From assembly GCA_035604685.1 (NCBI GenBank), contig DATNIB010000035.1, positions 1 through 64,000 on the forward strand: a stretch of 64,000 nt of DNA. Direction: 5' to 3'. Shown piece by piece: positions 23,876-32,882 of this stretch. The stretch's first letter is position 1, and every line of letters starts with the position of its first letter. A model generated the notes under the pieces. The model ran no database searches, was not told the origin of the DNA, and saw only the letters and a list, made by a program, of their open reading frames with translations. The DNA is from DATNIB01 sp035604685 (GTDB lineage Bacteria; Actinomycetota; Acidimicrobiia; Acidimicrobiales; RAAP-2). The translations under genes were made by a program, and so were the position numbers.

Positions 23876-26800
23876 CGAGCGCCCTCGCCCCGGCGTACGT
23901 GTCGGAACTGTCCGACGGGCGCAGGCCGCGCCTCTTGGACCCGCGCCGCCTGACCGCGCCGACTCCGGTGGGGCCGCTGGTGGTGCTTATGGGCTTCAAC
24001 GGCCTGATGCAGCTGTCGGCCGCCGCGTTCTTCTTGGCGCTGCTCGGGATCCGCAACGAGTACCACGACGGCCTGGCCATGCTGGTCGCCCTCGGGGTCC
24101 AGCGAATCCAGTTGGGGATCGGGGCCGACCTCCCGCTCGCGGTGGTCGCCACGCGCACCAGCCGGGTCGGGGTGGCCTGGAAGGTCCTCTTGGTGTTCTC
24201 GGTCCTCTGCGCGGTGGTGGGGCTGGCCGGCGTGTTCCCGAACGGGATCCTCCTCTACATCAGCGCCTTTCTCCTCATCAACGGCGCGGGTGCGCTGACC
24301 TCGGTCTCGCACTCGATCCTGGCCGAGTACTACCCGATCGACGTTCGCCCCCGGGCCCTCTACGCCCACCAGGCGGCGGTCCTGGCGGGCATCGCGCTGG
24401 CGGCGCCCGTGGCCGGCCTCTTCGGCCTCGGCTTCGACTGGGAGGCCGCCTTCTTCGTCTTCGCCGTGGTCGGGCTCGTCCTGGTGGCCATCGGGCGCCG
24501 CGTGCTGGCGAAGGCCGACCGCACGCGCCGGCACGAGCCCGCCACGGGTGGGGCTTCTCGCGCGGTCGAGGTGGCCGAGGCACCGGCCACGTTGCCCGAG
24601 GCGGCCCGCGTGCTGTTCAGCGTGCGCTCGGTCCGCACCATCTACCGATCGCTGCCGTTCCTCACCGCCAGCCTGCTCGGCATCCAGTACTACGCCAACC
24701 TCATGTACCAGAACGTCTTCCACCAGACGTACGCGTCGTTCACGCTGACCTACGACATCATCGAGCCGATGGGCGTGCTGGCGCTCGTGGTCGGGTTCTT
24801 CATCGTGCCCCGCCTGGTGCGCACCGACCCCGGGCACGCCATGCGCCTGGTGGCCGGCGCCGCCGTCGTCTGCGCGCTGAGCATGATCCTCCTGGCCCTG
24901 TCGCCCACCGTGGCCGTGGCCTGGGTGGCCAACGCCATCTTCGTGGGCGCGTCGGCCTGGATACTGGCCGGCATCTACGCCGTGCTGTCGGTCACGCTCC
25001 CCGCCCGTCTGCTCACCCTCGGGTACGCGCTGACCTCGCTCTGGATGATCTTCGGCGCCCTGCTGGTCGGGCCCGTCGGCGCGGCCGGCTCGACGTTGGC
25101 GGCCGCCATCGGCAAGGACTTCGGCTACCGGGCCGGCGTCTGGACGATCGTCCCGTTCTTCGCGTTCGGCGCCCTCATCCTGCGCTCGGCCGGGCGCCTC
25201 TTGGCCGCCGACATCGCGAAGCTCGAGGTGTCGGTGCAGGCGGACCTCGCCGTCCGGGCCGAGCGGGCCACCGGTGCAGGCAAGCTGCTCATGGTCCGCT
25301 CCCTCGACGCGGGCTACCTCGGCGTGCGCGTGCTGTTCGGGATCGACTTCGACATCGACGACGGCGAGATGGTGGCCGTGCTCGGGACCAACGGCGCGGG
25401 GAAGAGCACGCTCGCCAAGGCCATCTGCGGGCTCATCACCCCGAGCGCCGGCGAGGTGCTCTTCGACGGGGAGCCGATCACCACCGTCGACGCCAACCGC
25501 ATCGTCAACATGGGCATCGTCCTCGTGCCCGGCGACCGCGGCATCTTCCCGGGCCTCACGACGGCCGAGAACCTGCGGATGGCGGGCTGGCTCTACGACA
25601 AGGACCCCGAGCACATAAAGCGGGCGACCGACTCGGTGCTCAACTACTTCCCGATACTGCGCCAGCGGATGCACACCCAGGCGGGCAGCCTCTCGGGCGG
25701 CGAGCAGCAGATGCTCAGCCTGGCCATGGCCTTCATCGCCGAGCCACGACTGCTCATCATCGACGAGCTCTCCTTGGGCCTCGCCCCGACCGTGATCGAG
25801 TCGCTGCTCTTGATCGTGAAGGCCATCCACGAAAGGGGCACCGCCGTCATCTTGATCGAGCAGTCCGTCAACCTGGCCCTGCGCCTGACCGAGCGGGCGG
25901 TCTTCATGGAGAAGGGCCAGATTGTCTTCGCCGGTCCGACGGCCGAGCTGGTCGAGCACGAGGAGATCGTCCGCGCCGTCATGCTCGAGGGCGCGCGCCG
26001 CCAGTCCCTGTCGGCCACGGACCTGGGCCAGCTGGCGACCGCACCGGCCGGGGCGGGCAACGGCGGGGGCGGCAACGGCGCCCCGAAGCCGCCGGCCCGA
26101 CCGGCCCGCGTGCCGCCGGGACCCGAGGCCGAGATCGTGCTGTCGACCACCGGGCTCACCAAGCGCTTCGGCGGGGTGCTCGCCGTCGACAACGTGGACC
26201 TCGACTTGCGCCGGGGGGAGATCCTGGGCCTCATCGGCCCGAACGGCGCCGGCAAGACGACGGTGTTCGAGATGATCGCCGGCCAGCTGCGCACCAACGG
26301 CGGCGTGGTCATGATGAACGGGACCGACGTGAGCGACTGGCCCGCCCACCGGCGCTCCGCCTTCGGCCTCGGCCGTTCCTTCCAGGCGGCGCGGCTGTGG
26401 CCTGGCCTCACCGTCCAAGAGACGATCGCCGTGGCGGTGGCCAAGCACGTGCACTCGCCCGGGGCCCTGGCCTCGCTCTTCTGCCTGCCCAACGTCGGCT
26501 GGGCCGAGAAGCGGGTGGCCCTGGCCGGCGACGAGGTCATCGAGCTCCTCGGCCTCAGCCCCTACGCCGACCAGTTGGGATCGGACCTCTCGACCGGCAT
26601 CCGGCGCATGCTCGAGCTGGCCGTCATCGTGGCCCAGCGGCCCTCCATCGTCCTCTTGGACGAGCCCTCGGCCGGCCTCTCCCAGGCCGAGACCGAGGCC
26701 CTGGCCCCGGTCCTGCGCGACACCAAGGAGCGCCTCGACTGCAGCCTCATGCTGATCGAGCACGACATGGGTCTCACGAGGGCGCTGGCGGACCGGATCG

Positions 26801-26901
26801 TGGCGCTCGACACCGGTGCCGTGGTGACCGTCGGCCTCCCCGACGACGTCCTGCGCCACCCGCGGGTGGTCGAGTCCTACCTCGGCGCGGCGGTGGTCTA
26901 G
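23872..26901 (+). CDS. triple fusion: MFS-like membrane domain, LivF-type ATPase and LivG-type ATPase
   Basis: A 1009-residue protein. Residues about 35-450 hold 10-12 hydrophobic segments in an MFS-like layout (LLIAxxx-type segments with GYALTSLWMIFGALLVGP and SHSILAEYYPIDVRPRALY, the latter like an MFS loop). About 472-720 is a LivF-like ATPase: Walker A GTNGAGKST (505-513), LSGGEQQ, Walker B LLIIDE, then ILIEQ, where LivF proteins lack the usual His. After a Gly/Pro-rich linker, about 757-1009 is LivG-like: GPNGAGKTT (789-797), LSTGIRRMLELA, LLDEPSAGL, LIEHDM. All ATPase motifs are intact. ATG 23872 overlaps the LivHM stop. The role of the extra membrane domain is unknown: a second permease or an ATPase anchor. 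Confidence 0.85.
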   Translation: MTSALAPAYVSELSDGRRPRLLDPRRLTAPTPVGPLVVLMGFNGLMQLSAAAFFLALLGIRNEYHDGLAMLVALGVQRIQLGIGADLPLAVVATRTSRVGVAWKVLLVFSVLCAVVGLAGVFPNGILLYISAFLLINGAGALTSVSHSILAEYYPIDVRPRALYAHQAAVLAGIALAAPVAGLFGLGFDWEAAFFVFAVVGLVLVAIGRRVLAKADRTRRHEPATGGASRAVEVAEAPATLPEAARVLFSVRSVRTIYRSLPFLTASLLGIQYYANLMYQNVFHQTYASFTLTYDIIEPMGVLALVVGFFIVPRLVRTDPGHAMRLVAGAAVVCALSMILLALSPTVAVAWVANAIFVGASAWILAGIYAVLSVTLPARLLTLGYALTSLWMIFGALLVGPVGAAGSTLAAAIGKDFGYRAGVWTIVPFFAFGALILRSAGRLLAADIAKLEVSVQADLAVRAERATGAGKLLMVRSLDAGYLGVRVLFGIDFDIDDGEMVAVLGTNGAGKSTLAKAICGLITPSAGEVLFDGEPITTVDANRIVNMGIVLVPGDRGIFPGLTTAENLRMAGWLYDKDPEHIKRATDSVLNYFPILRQRMHTQAGSLSGGEQQMLSLAMAFIAEPRLLIIDELSLGLAPTVIESLLLIVKAIHERGTAVILIEQSVNLALRLTERAVFMEKGQIVFAGPTAELVEHEEIVRAVMLEGARRQSLSATDLGQLATAPAGAGNGGGGNGAPKPPARPARVPPGPEAEIVLSTTGLTKRFGGVLAVDNVDLDLRRGEILGLIGPNGAGKTTVFEMIAGQLRTNGGVVMMNGTDVSDWPAHRRSAFGLGRSFQAARLWPGLTVQETIAVAVAKHVHSPGALASLFCLPNVGWAEKRVALAGDEVIELLGLSPYADQLGSDLSTGIRRMLELAVIVAQRPSIVLLDEPSAGLSQAETEALAPVLRDTKERLDCSLMLIEHDMGLTRALADRIVALDTGAVVTVGLPDDVLRHPRVVESYLGAAVV

Positions 26902-26903
26902 CG

Positions 26904-28178
26904 ATGTCCCCGGCGCGTTGGCTCGGATCGCGAGGCCGTGGGCGGCCCCACCTCGGGGTCGTCCTCGCCCTCCTCGGGGCGGCCGGGGGCCTGGCCGCCT
27001 GCGGCCCCAACTCCAACGGCGCGACCACCCAGGTGGTCACGGCGTCGGCCGGCTGCCAGGGCGGGCGGATCGTGGGCGTGGGCGCGTCGCTCGACCTGTC
27101 GGGCGCGGGCGCGGCGGTCGGCCAGGCCTACCTGACCGGGCTCGAGATGGGGATCGCCAAGGTCAACCGGGGCGGGGGGGTGCCCGGGCACAACAGCTGC
27201 CTCGAGCTCCTCTACAAGGACAACCGGGGGAGCCCGGCGGTCGACTCCGAGGCCATGCTCAACCTTGTCAACGCCGAGAACGCCCTGGCCGTCGTCGGCA
27301 GCTACGCCGCCCCGTCGGCCAACGGCACCGCCTACTACCTCCACGCCCTGTCGGTCCCGGTCCCGAGCTTCTCCACCAACGACGCCACGTTCAACCCGAA
27401 GCGCTTCCCCGACAGCTTCCCCATGACGACGTCGGTCACCGTCCAGGCCCAGGTGATGGCCACCTTTGCGGCCAAGCAGGCGCTCAGTCCCGTGGCCGTG
27501 GTGGTCGTCCATGACCTCACCGGGCGCCAGGGCGCCGCCGCCTTCAGCACGGCGGCGACGAGCGACGGCGTCGAGGTCGCAGGGCGCGCCTCGGTGTCGC
27601 CGTCGGGCGGCGGGGCCACCGCGGCCCTCACGACACTGCAGGCGGACCACCCCAAGGCGCTGGTCGTGATCGACGACGGTGACGCCACTCCCGCCATCCT
27701 GGCGGCGAGGGCCAAGCTCGGCTGGCGGGTGCCGGTCATCGCCGGCCCGCAGGCCTCCGAGGTGAGCGCGGTCGAGGCCGCCGGCGCCGGCGGTCTGGCG
27801 GGGGTGTGGGCGGTCGTTCCCTCGGCGACCGTGCGGTCGTCCGGGCCGGCGGCGGGCGCCGCCGTCGCGTTCCGCAACCAGGTGCTGGCCAAGCTCGGCG
27901 TCTCGCAGCTGACCGGCTCGATCATCCCCTACGCCCAGGCCTACGACGCGATCACCATGTTCGGGAGCGCCGCCACCGGCACCATGGACACGCTCTCGGG
28001 GGACCTCAAGACCTTCCTCGAGAACGCCAACTACCAGGGGGTGCTCGCCTCCTACTCGTACACGACGGGCAGGCACACCGGCATCGCCGAGAATCAGTTA
28101 AGCGTGGTCCCGGTGAGCACGCTCTCCAACGGCCTCTTCACCTACAAGCTGCCGAAGAAGGCCAAGCACTCCGCCTGA
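26904..28178 (+). CDS. lipoprotein substrate-binding protein of the LIV system
   Basis: A 424-residue protein, ATG 26904, 2 bases after the triple-fusion stop. The signal peptide ends in the lipobox LAAC (Cys33), so unlike the two flanking 560-residue paralogs this one is membrane-anchored. The fold is Peripla_BP_6-like: IVGVGASLDLSGAGAAVGQ at the N-lobe start, YKDNRGSPAVDSEAM, AVVGSYAAPSANGT, VPSFSTNDATF, and a second lobe with VAVVVVHDLTGRQGA. Length is typical for LivJ/K. Its position as last gene of the operon makes it the most direct partner of the fused permease. Ligand unknown. Confidence 0.85.
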   Translation: MSPARWLGSRGRGRPHLGVVLALLGAAGGLAACGPNSNGATTQVVTASAGCQGGRIVGVGASLDLSGAGAAVGQAYLTGLEMGIAKVNRGGGVPGHNSCLELLYKDNRGSPAVDSEAMLNLVNAENALAVVGSYAAPSANGTAYYLHALSVPVPSFSTNDATFNPKRFPDSFPMTTSVTVQAQVMATFAAKQALSPVAVVVVHDLTGRQGAAAFSTAATSDGVEVAGRASVSPSGGGATAALTTLQADHPKALVVIDDGDATPAILAARAKLGWRVPVIAGPQASEVSAVEAAGAGGLAGVWAVVPSATVRSSGPAAGAAVAFRNQVLAKLGVSQLTGSIIPYAQAYDAITMFGSAATGTMDTLSGDLKTFLENANYQGVLASYSYTTGRHTGIAENQLSVVPVSTLSNGLFTYKLPKKAKHSA

Positions 28179-28182
28179 GGCC

Positions 28183-28198
28183 CGGGGCCGCGGCCCCG
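28183..28198 (+). terminator. GC-rich palindrome after the LIV operon
   Basis: CGGGGCCGCGGCCCCG is a perfect 16-base palindrome that can fold as a 6-bp stem with a CGCG loop, starting 5 bases past the stop. A second stem, GCCTCG(28260-28265)/CGAGGC(28272-28277), follows. No T-run. Confidence 0.5.
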
Positions 28199-28348
28199 AC
28201 ACCCAGTCGCCCTCCTCGGGGTCCGCCTCGCCACCCGCGTCGTTCCGCGCGCCGGCCGCGCCTCGGAGCTTCGAGGCTCATGCAGTGGCCTTACTCATGT
28301 CGCCACTGGGCCTGCAGTGCCGGACGAGGGGCCGCGGAGCGGTTCAGG

Positions 28349-28378
28349 GGTAGTGGGTCACTTAACTGATCCACTACC
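28349..28378. repeat. 30-base hairpin in the gene-free gap 28179-28555
   Basis: GGTAGTGGGTCA (28349-28360) pairs with TGATCCACTACC (28367-28378) with one G-T pair and a CTTAAC loop. It is AT-richer than its surroundings. A further inverted pair CAGTGGC/GCCACTG lies at 28283-28308. I see no gene in this 377-base gap, only four separate hairpins, counting the palindrome at 28183 and the terminator at 28504. Function unknown. Confidence 0.5.
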
Positions 28379-28503
28379 GAGATGGGCGCTGAACACGAAG
28401 GCCGTGCCCGCGGTGCCAGTCAGGACCACCTCTTGCCCGGACAGGTCGACAGTGCGCGCCCGGCGTTGGAGGTCGGGTGGCCGGCCAGCCTGAGACGCCC
28501 CGA

Positions 28504-28542
28504 ACGCGAAGCGGGGGCGCTCGAGGCGCCCCCGCTTCGCGT
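28504..28542 (-). terminator. strong hairpin after binding-protein paralog B
   Basis: ACGCGAAGCGGGGGCGC (28504-28520) pairs perfectly over 17 bp with its reverse complement (28526-28542) around a 5-base loop. It begins 14 bases beyond the minus-strand stop. It could stop convergent transcription from both sides. Confidence 0.75.
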
Positions 28543-28555
28543 GCTGTGAATCCGC

Positions 28556-30259
28556 CTACGGGGCGCTGGTGGCCGCGGCCCCCGCTGCCGTGAACAGCTT
28601 CGGCAGGCTCTTCGGCCAGTGGCCGAGGGTGAAGCGCTGCCCGTTGAAGATCGGCTCGAACGTGCCCTTCATCTGGTTCACCGTCGAGGTGGCGCCGCCG
28701 TTCCAGTAGACGAAGCGGGCGTCGGTCGACGCGGTGTGGTCACCGGCGCCGGGCGTGCCCAGCGGGCTGGTGTTCCAGCTCCAGGTTCCATACTGGAAGA
28801 GCGGAGCCCCCATGGTCGGCAGCGCGTGCACACCCCTCGCCATGTTCTGGGGCGTGAGGTCCGGACCGGCCGCCTGCAGCATGTCGAAGATGGCCAGCAG
28901 CTGGGAGTACAGGCCGTCGGTCTCGTTCGGGATCGGGTGCCCCGTCAGCTTCTGGTAGAGCTTGCCGGCGAGCGAGGTCGGCCCCGTGGTCTCGGTCGGC
29001 GGCGACAGCTCGCTCATGCCGAACAGGTGCCCGGTGACCTCACCCGGGTCGTAGTAGGTCTGGATGGACTCGTCCTGGTCGGTGAGCGCGGTGCCGATCA
29101 TGAACCACTCGGGGTGGTAGTTCTGCTGCGCCGCCGCCTTGGTGAGCAGGCCGGCCGAGAACGGGTCGCTGGCGATGACCACCGTGGTCACGCCCGCCGC
29201 CTTGAACTGCACGATGGCCTGCTGGGCGGACTGCTGGAAGGTCGAGATGTCCAGGTTGTAGTAGAAGGGCGTTGCGATCTGCGCGGTCGGCACGTGGTAC
29301 TTGTGCTCCAGCAGCCTGGTGCCATTCGCCGTGCAGCTGGCGTACTGCTTCACGTTCGGCACGAACGTTCCGAACTTGCGGGTCTGGCTGGCCAGTGCCG
29401 GGTCGCCGGCGTAGACGGCCTTCTTGCCGGCCAGCAGCGTCCCGACGACCTCGGCCTCGGACGAGCTGATCCGGGTGCAGTCCTGGGTGGTGGACCAGAC
29501 GTAGGGGTTCTGGCTCTGGAAGGTGGCCTCGTCGAAGTAGGCGTCACCGTTGAACTCGACCAGCTTGTCGTTCGCCGCGCACTGCGAGAACGGCCCCGTG
29601 CCGCCGCCCTGGAAGTTGATCAAGAGACCGTCCTCCCCGAAGGCGTGCATCTGGTTGGTGATCGTGTCGGCGTCCGCGCAGGCCTGGGCCTGCCCGCCGC
29701 CCAGGGCCTCGGTGGTCGAGTTACCGGTGGCCGTCATCGGCTCGATGACCACCTTGCGCCCGTAGAGGTCGAAGACCTTGTTGAAGTAGTTGAGGAAGGT
29801 CGCCTCGACCTGGTCGGTCACCTGCTGGGGCGCCACGCCGGCCGCCTTGGCCTGGGCCGCGATCTGCTCGGAGTTGGCCGTGTTCGGGAACTCACGCTGG
29901 GCGAGGACGATCTCGTTGCTCGTCACCCCGCGGTAGGTCGCGCCGCCGTTGTTCCCGGTGAACTTGGCGATGCAAGGCACCGCGTAGGGAGAGTTCAGCT
30001 GCGGGGTGCCGGGGCTGCACTTCTGGCCACCGATGGTGGTCCCCGAGCCGACCGACACCTTCCCCGAGGCCGGGTACTTCCAGGGGTAGGGCCCCTCGTT
30101 GGCCGGACCCGAGCCGCTGAGCTTCGGCGTGCTGGACGCGGCCAATCCGGTGCCACCCGCGGCCACCAGGGTGAACGAGATTGCCGTGCCCATGGCGACC
30201 AGTGCGACAGCGGGGCGCCGAATTCGGCCGCGCCAGCTGCCTCGATGGGTCCTGTCCAT
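28556..30259 (-). CDS. ABC transporter substrate-binding protein (branched-chain amino acid type), paralog B
   Basis: A 567-residue paralog of the protein at 19602-21290, sharing its blocks in order (EGPYPWKYPASG, GTTIGGQKCSPG, FLNYFNKVFDLYGRKV, ACADADTITNQMHAF, STFQQSAQQAIVQFKAAG, AGPDLTPQNMARGVHALP). ATG 30259 was chosen because GGAGGC lies before it and a Sec signal (about 1-41, ending GLAAS) follows. No lipobox Cys is present, so the protein would be free or held by partners. It sits on the far side of the LIV operon, transcribed toward it, so the operon is bracketed by the two paralogs. Differences cluster in the last third and suggest different ligands. Confidence 0.82.
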   Translation of the reverse strand: MDRTHRGSWRGRIRRPAVALVAMGTAISFTLVAAGGTGLAASSTPKLSGSGPANEGPYPWKYPASGKVSVGSGTTIGGQKCSPGTPQLNSPYAVPCIAKFTGNNGGATYRGVTSNEIVLAQREFPNTANSEQIAAQAKAAGVAPQQVTDQVEATFLNYFNKVFDLYGRKVVIEPMTATGNSTTEALGGGQAQACADADTITNQMHAFGEDGLLINFQGGGTGPFSQCAANDKLVEFNGDAYFDEATFQSQNPYVWSTTQDCTRISSSEAEVVGTLLAGKKAVYAGDPALASQTRKFGTFVPNVKQYASCTANGTRLLEHKYHVPTAQIATPFYYNLDISTFQQSAQQAIVQFKAAGVTTVVIASDPFSAGLLTKAAAQQNYHPEWFMIGTALTDQDESIQTYYDPGEVTGHLFGMSELSPPTETTGPTSLAGKLYQKLTGHPIPNETDGLYSQLLAIFDMLQAAGPDLTPQNMARGVHALPTMGAPLFQYGTWSWNTSPLGTPGAGDHTASTDARFVYWNGGATSTVNQMKGTFEPIFNGQRFTLGHWPKSLPKLFTAAGAAATSAP

Positions 30260-30483
30260 CAGGTGCCTCCCCCTTGCACCGGGTCCCGGTCCGCCCGGTC
30301 CCGCATGCCTCCGTGACCGTCGGCGCGCCGGCCGGGGGCCCGCGCGCTCGGCCTGTCTATATTTCAGTTTCTTGACGATAGTGCTCACCGGTGGTCGGCG
30401 CTCGGCGACTTGGCACGCGGCCGTGACATGGCCGGGGTGGGCGGGCCGGTCCGGGCCGGCGCCAGAATGAGGGCGATGCCCCG

Positions 30484-31494
30484 ATGACCCGCCGCACCCT
30501 GTTCGGCCCCCCCAGCACCTTCTTGGGCGTCCCCGAGGCCGACCTGGACGAGCCGGCCAGCCTGCAGGGCGCGGGCGCGGTCGTCCTCGGCGCCCCCTTC
30601 GACGGCGGGACGTCGCACCGCTCGGGCTGCCGCTTCGGCCCCTCGGCCATGCGCGGCGCCGACTACCTGCCCCACGACGGGCGGCGTCCCCACCTCGCCC
30701 TCGGCGTCGACCCCCTGGTGGAGCTCGCCGTGGTGGACGCGGGCGACATCGAGATGCCGCCGGGGGACATCGAGGAGTCGCTGGCCCGCCTGGAGTCGGC
30801 GGTGGGCCGCGTGATGGCGGCGGGGGCGCTGCCGGTCGTGCTCGGCGGCGACCACTCGATCGCGCAACCCGACGTGACGGCGGTCGCCCGCGCCCTGGGC
30901 TGGGGGGAGGTGTCGGTCGTCCACTTCGACGCCCACGCCGACACGGGCGACACCCAGTTCGGCTCCCTCTACGGCCACGGGACCCCCATGCGTCGGCTGA
31001 TCGAGTCGGGTGCCGTGCGCGCCGACCGGTTCCTCCAGATCGGCCTGCGCGGCTACTGGCCGGGGCCCGAGACCCTGGCCTGGATGGCCGCCGGCGGGAT
31101 GCGCAGCTACGAGATGGCCGAGGTGACCGCCCGGGGCCTCGACGCCTGCCTCACCGAGGCGTTCGCGGTCGCCACCGACGGCTGCCGCGGGGTCTTCCTC
31201 TCGGTCGACGTCGACGTCGTCGATCCGGGGGCCGCCCCCGGGACGGGCACCCCCGAGCCCGGCGGGCTGACCAGCCGCCAGCTGCTCGACGCCGTCCGGC
31301 GCGCCGGCATGGAGCTCCCCCTGGCCGGCCTCGACGTGGTCGAGGTGTCGCCCCCCTACGACCAGGCCGAGGTGACCGCCTACCTCGGCGGCCGCATCGT
31401 CTTGGAGGCCCTCTCCGGCCTGGCCTGGCAGCGGCGGCGCCAGGCGGGGACGCCCGTGCGCCGGCCCGAGGACCCCCTCCTCGGCCTTCACTAG
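30484..31494 (+). CDS. ureohydrolase (agmatinase/arginase family)
   Basis: A 336-residue Mn-dependent hydrolase. All metal ligands of the family are visible: H124 (GGDHS), D149, H151 and D153 (HFDAHADTG), and D242 and D244 (SVDVDVVDP). The length and the GTGTPEPGG stretch are closer to agmatinases (agmatine to putrescine plus urea) than to arginases, but guanidinobutyrase, proclavaminate amidinohydrolase-like or related activities cannot be excluded. It converges with a PLP-dependent decarboxylase, the stops overlapping by 4 bases. A decarboxylase/ureohydrolase pair fits amine or polyamine metabolism (inference). ATG 30484 was used; no strong ribosome-binding site is evident. Confidence 0.82.
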   Translation: MTRRTLFGPPSTFLGVPEADLDEPASLQGAGAVVLGAPFDGGTSHRSGCRFGPSAMRGADYLPHDGRRPHLALGVDPLVELAVVDAGDIEMPPGDIEESLARLESAVGRVMAAGALPVVLGGDHSIAQPDVTAVARALGWGEVSVVHFDAHADTGDTQFGSLYGHGTPMRRLIESGAVRADRFLQIGLRGYWPGPETLAWMAAGGMRSYEMAEVTARGLDACLTEAFAVATDGCRGVFLSVDVDVVDPGAAPGTGTPEPGGLTSRQLLDAVRRAGMELPLAGLDVVEVSPPYDQAEVTAYLGGRIVLEALSGLAWQRRRQAGTPVRRPEDPLLGLH

Positions 31495-32882
31495 GCCAGG
31501 GTGTCGAGGATCTCCTGCACCATCGCGGTGGTGGTGTCGGGGTGCAGGAAGGCGAAGCGGCCGACCGGCTGACCCTCCCAGCTGGTCGGGACGACGAAAC
31601 CGATCTGGCGCCGGAGCAGGTCGGCCGACCAGGCGTCGTAGTCCGCCCGGCGCCACCCGGGGCGGCTGAAGAGCACGATCGAGAGCTCGGGCTCGCGGAC
31701 CAGCTCGGCGTGGGGGCACGCCTCGATGAGTCGGGCCGACGCCCGCGCGGTGGCGAGCACCCGCTCGACGGCGTCGCGGTAGGCGTCGGTGCCGTAGACG
31801 GCGAGCGAGAACCACAGCGGCAGGCCGCGGGCGCGGCGCGTGAGGTGGAACGCGTACTCGCTCGGGTTGAAGGGGTCCGCCCGGGCGGGATCGGCCGCGC
31901 GCTCGTGGAACGCCTCTAGGTACTCGGCCTGCTGCGCGTGCACCGGCCGGGCGAGGGAGGGGTCCGCGTACAGGAGGGCCGCGCAGTCGAACGGCGCGTA
32001 GAGCCACTTGTGGGGGTCGACCACCAGCGAGTCGGCGTGCTCGATGCCCCTGAAGCGCCCTCGGGCCGACGGTGCGAAGAGCGCGGCCCCGCCGTAGGCG
32101 GCGTCGACGTGGAACCACAGGCGGCGCTGCGCCGCCACCTCGGCCACGCCGGCCAGGTCGTCCACGATCCCGGCGTTGGTGGTGCCGGCGGTCGCCACCA
32201 CGGCGACGACCGACTCGCCGCCGCGTTCGGCCAGCGCGCGCTCGAGGGCGGCCCCGGTCAGACGGTGCTCGGCGTGGGGCACGACGAACGGCTCGGCGCC
32301 GATCACGTGGAGGGCCTTGGCCACCGAGGAGTGGGCCTCGTCGCTCAGCGCGATGCGCGGGCGGTCCGGTGCGGTTCCCCGGAGCCCCGCCGTGTCGCGG
32401 GCCACGATCAGGGCCGAGAGGTTGCCCATCGACCCGCCCGAGACGAAGCAGCCCCCGGCCCCGGCCGGCAGGCCCGCCAGGTCGGCCAGCACGCGGAGCG
32501 CCTGGTTCTCGGCTGCGATCGCGCCGGCGGCCTCCAGCCACGAGGTGCCCTGCAGCGAGGAACACGACACGATCATGTCGAAGAGGAGCGACGCCTTGGT
32601 CGGCACGGCCGGGATGAAGGACAGGAAGCGGGGGCTGTCCGCCGACACGATGGCCGGGGCCAGCTGGCGGGCGAACACCGAGAGGACCCTCTCGGGGTCC
32701 GTCGGCCCGGTGCCGATGAGGCCGTCCAAGACCCCGGGGGAGAGCGCGGCGCTGCCACCGAGGTCGAGGGGCACGGGGTCGAGGGCGAGTCGGCGGCGGC
32801 AGTAGTCGAAGACCAGGTCGGCCAGGTGCGCATCGAAGCGGAACATCGGGCTGTCGCCGGTCGACGGAACGGGCACGCTCAC
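31491..32882 (-). CDS. PLP-dependent group II amino acid decarboxylase
   Basis: A 463-residue protein from GTG 32882; ATG 32846 is an alternative giving MFRFDAHLAD. The PLP lysine is K292 in VVDPHKWLYAP, with D260 in HVDAAYGG binding the pyridine nitrogen and H184 in SDEAHSS stacking on the ring. The family (aromatic-L-amino-acid, diaminobutyrate, glutamate-type decarboxylases) is clear; the exact substrate is not. It overlaps the convergent ureohydrolase gene by 4 bases. The 257 bases between this start and the next gene (32883-33139) show no gene or obvious promoter. Confidence 0.83.
   Translation of the reverse strand: MSVPVPSTGDSPMFRFDAHLADLVFDYCRRRLALDPVPLDLGGSAALSPGVLDGLIGTGPTDPERVLSVFARQLAPAIVSADSPRFLSFIPAVPTKASLLFDMIVSCSSLQGTSWLEAAGAIAAENQALRVLADLAGLPAGAGGCFVSGGSMGNLSALIVARDTAGLRGTAPDRPRIALSDEAHSSVAKALHVIGAEPFVVPHAEHRLTGAALERALAERGGESVVAVVATAGTTNAGIVDDLAGVAEVAAQRRLWFHVDAAYGGAALFAPSARGRFRGIEHADSLVVDPHKWLYAPFDCAALLYADPSLARPVHAQQAEYLEAFHERAADPARADPFNPSEYAFHLTRRARGLPLWFSLAVYGTDAYRDAVERVLATARASARLIEACPHAELVREPELSIVLFSRPGWRRADYDAWSADLLRRQIGFVVPTSWEGQPVGRFAFLHPDTTTAMVQEILDTLA

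Noticed and set aside
23682..26903. Upstream extension of the frame that ends in the lipoprotein gene
   Set aside because: It is in a second frame across the ATPase fusion and is Arg/Pro-rich; the real gene starts at ATG 26904 with a lipobox.
30372..30400. Promoter TTGACG upstream of the ureohydrolase gene
   Set aside because: No -10-like hexamer is found at 16-18 bases.
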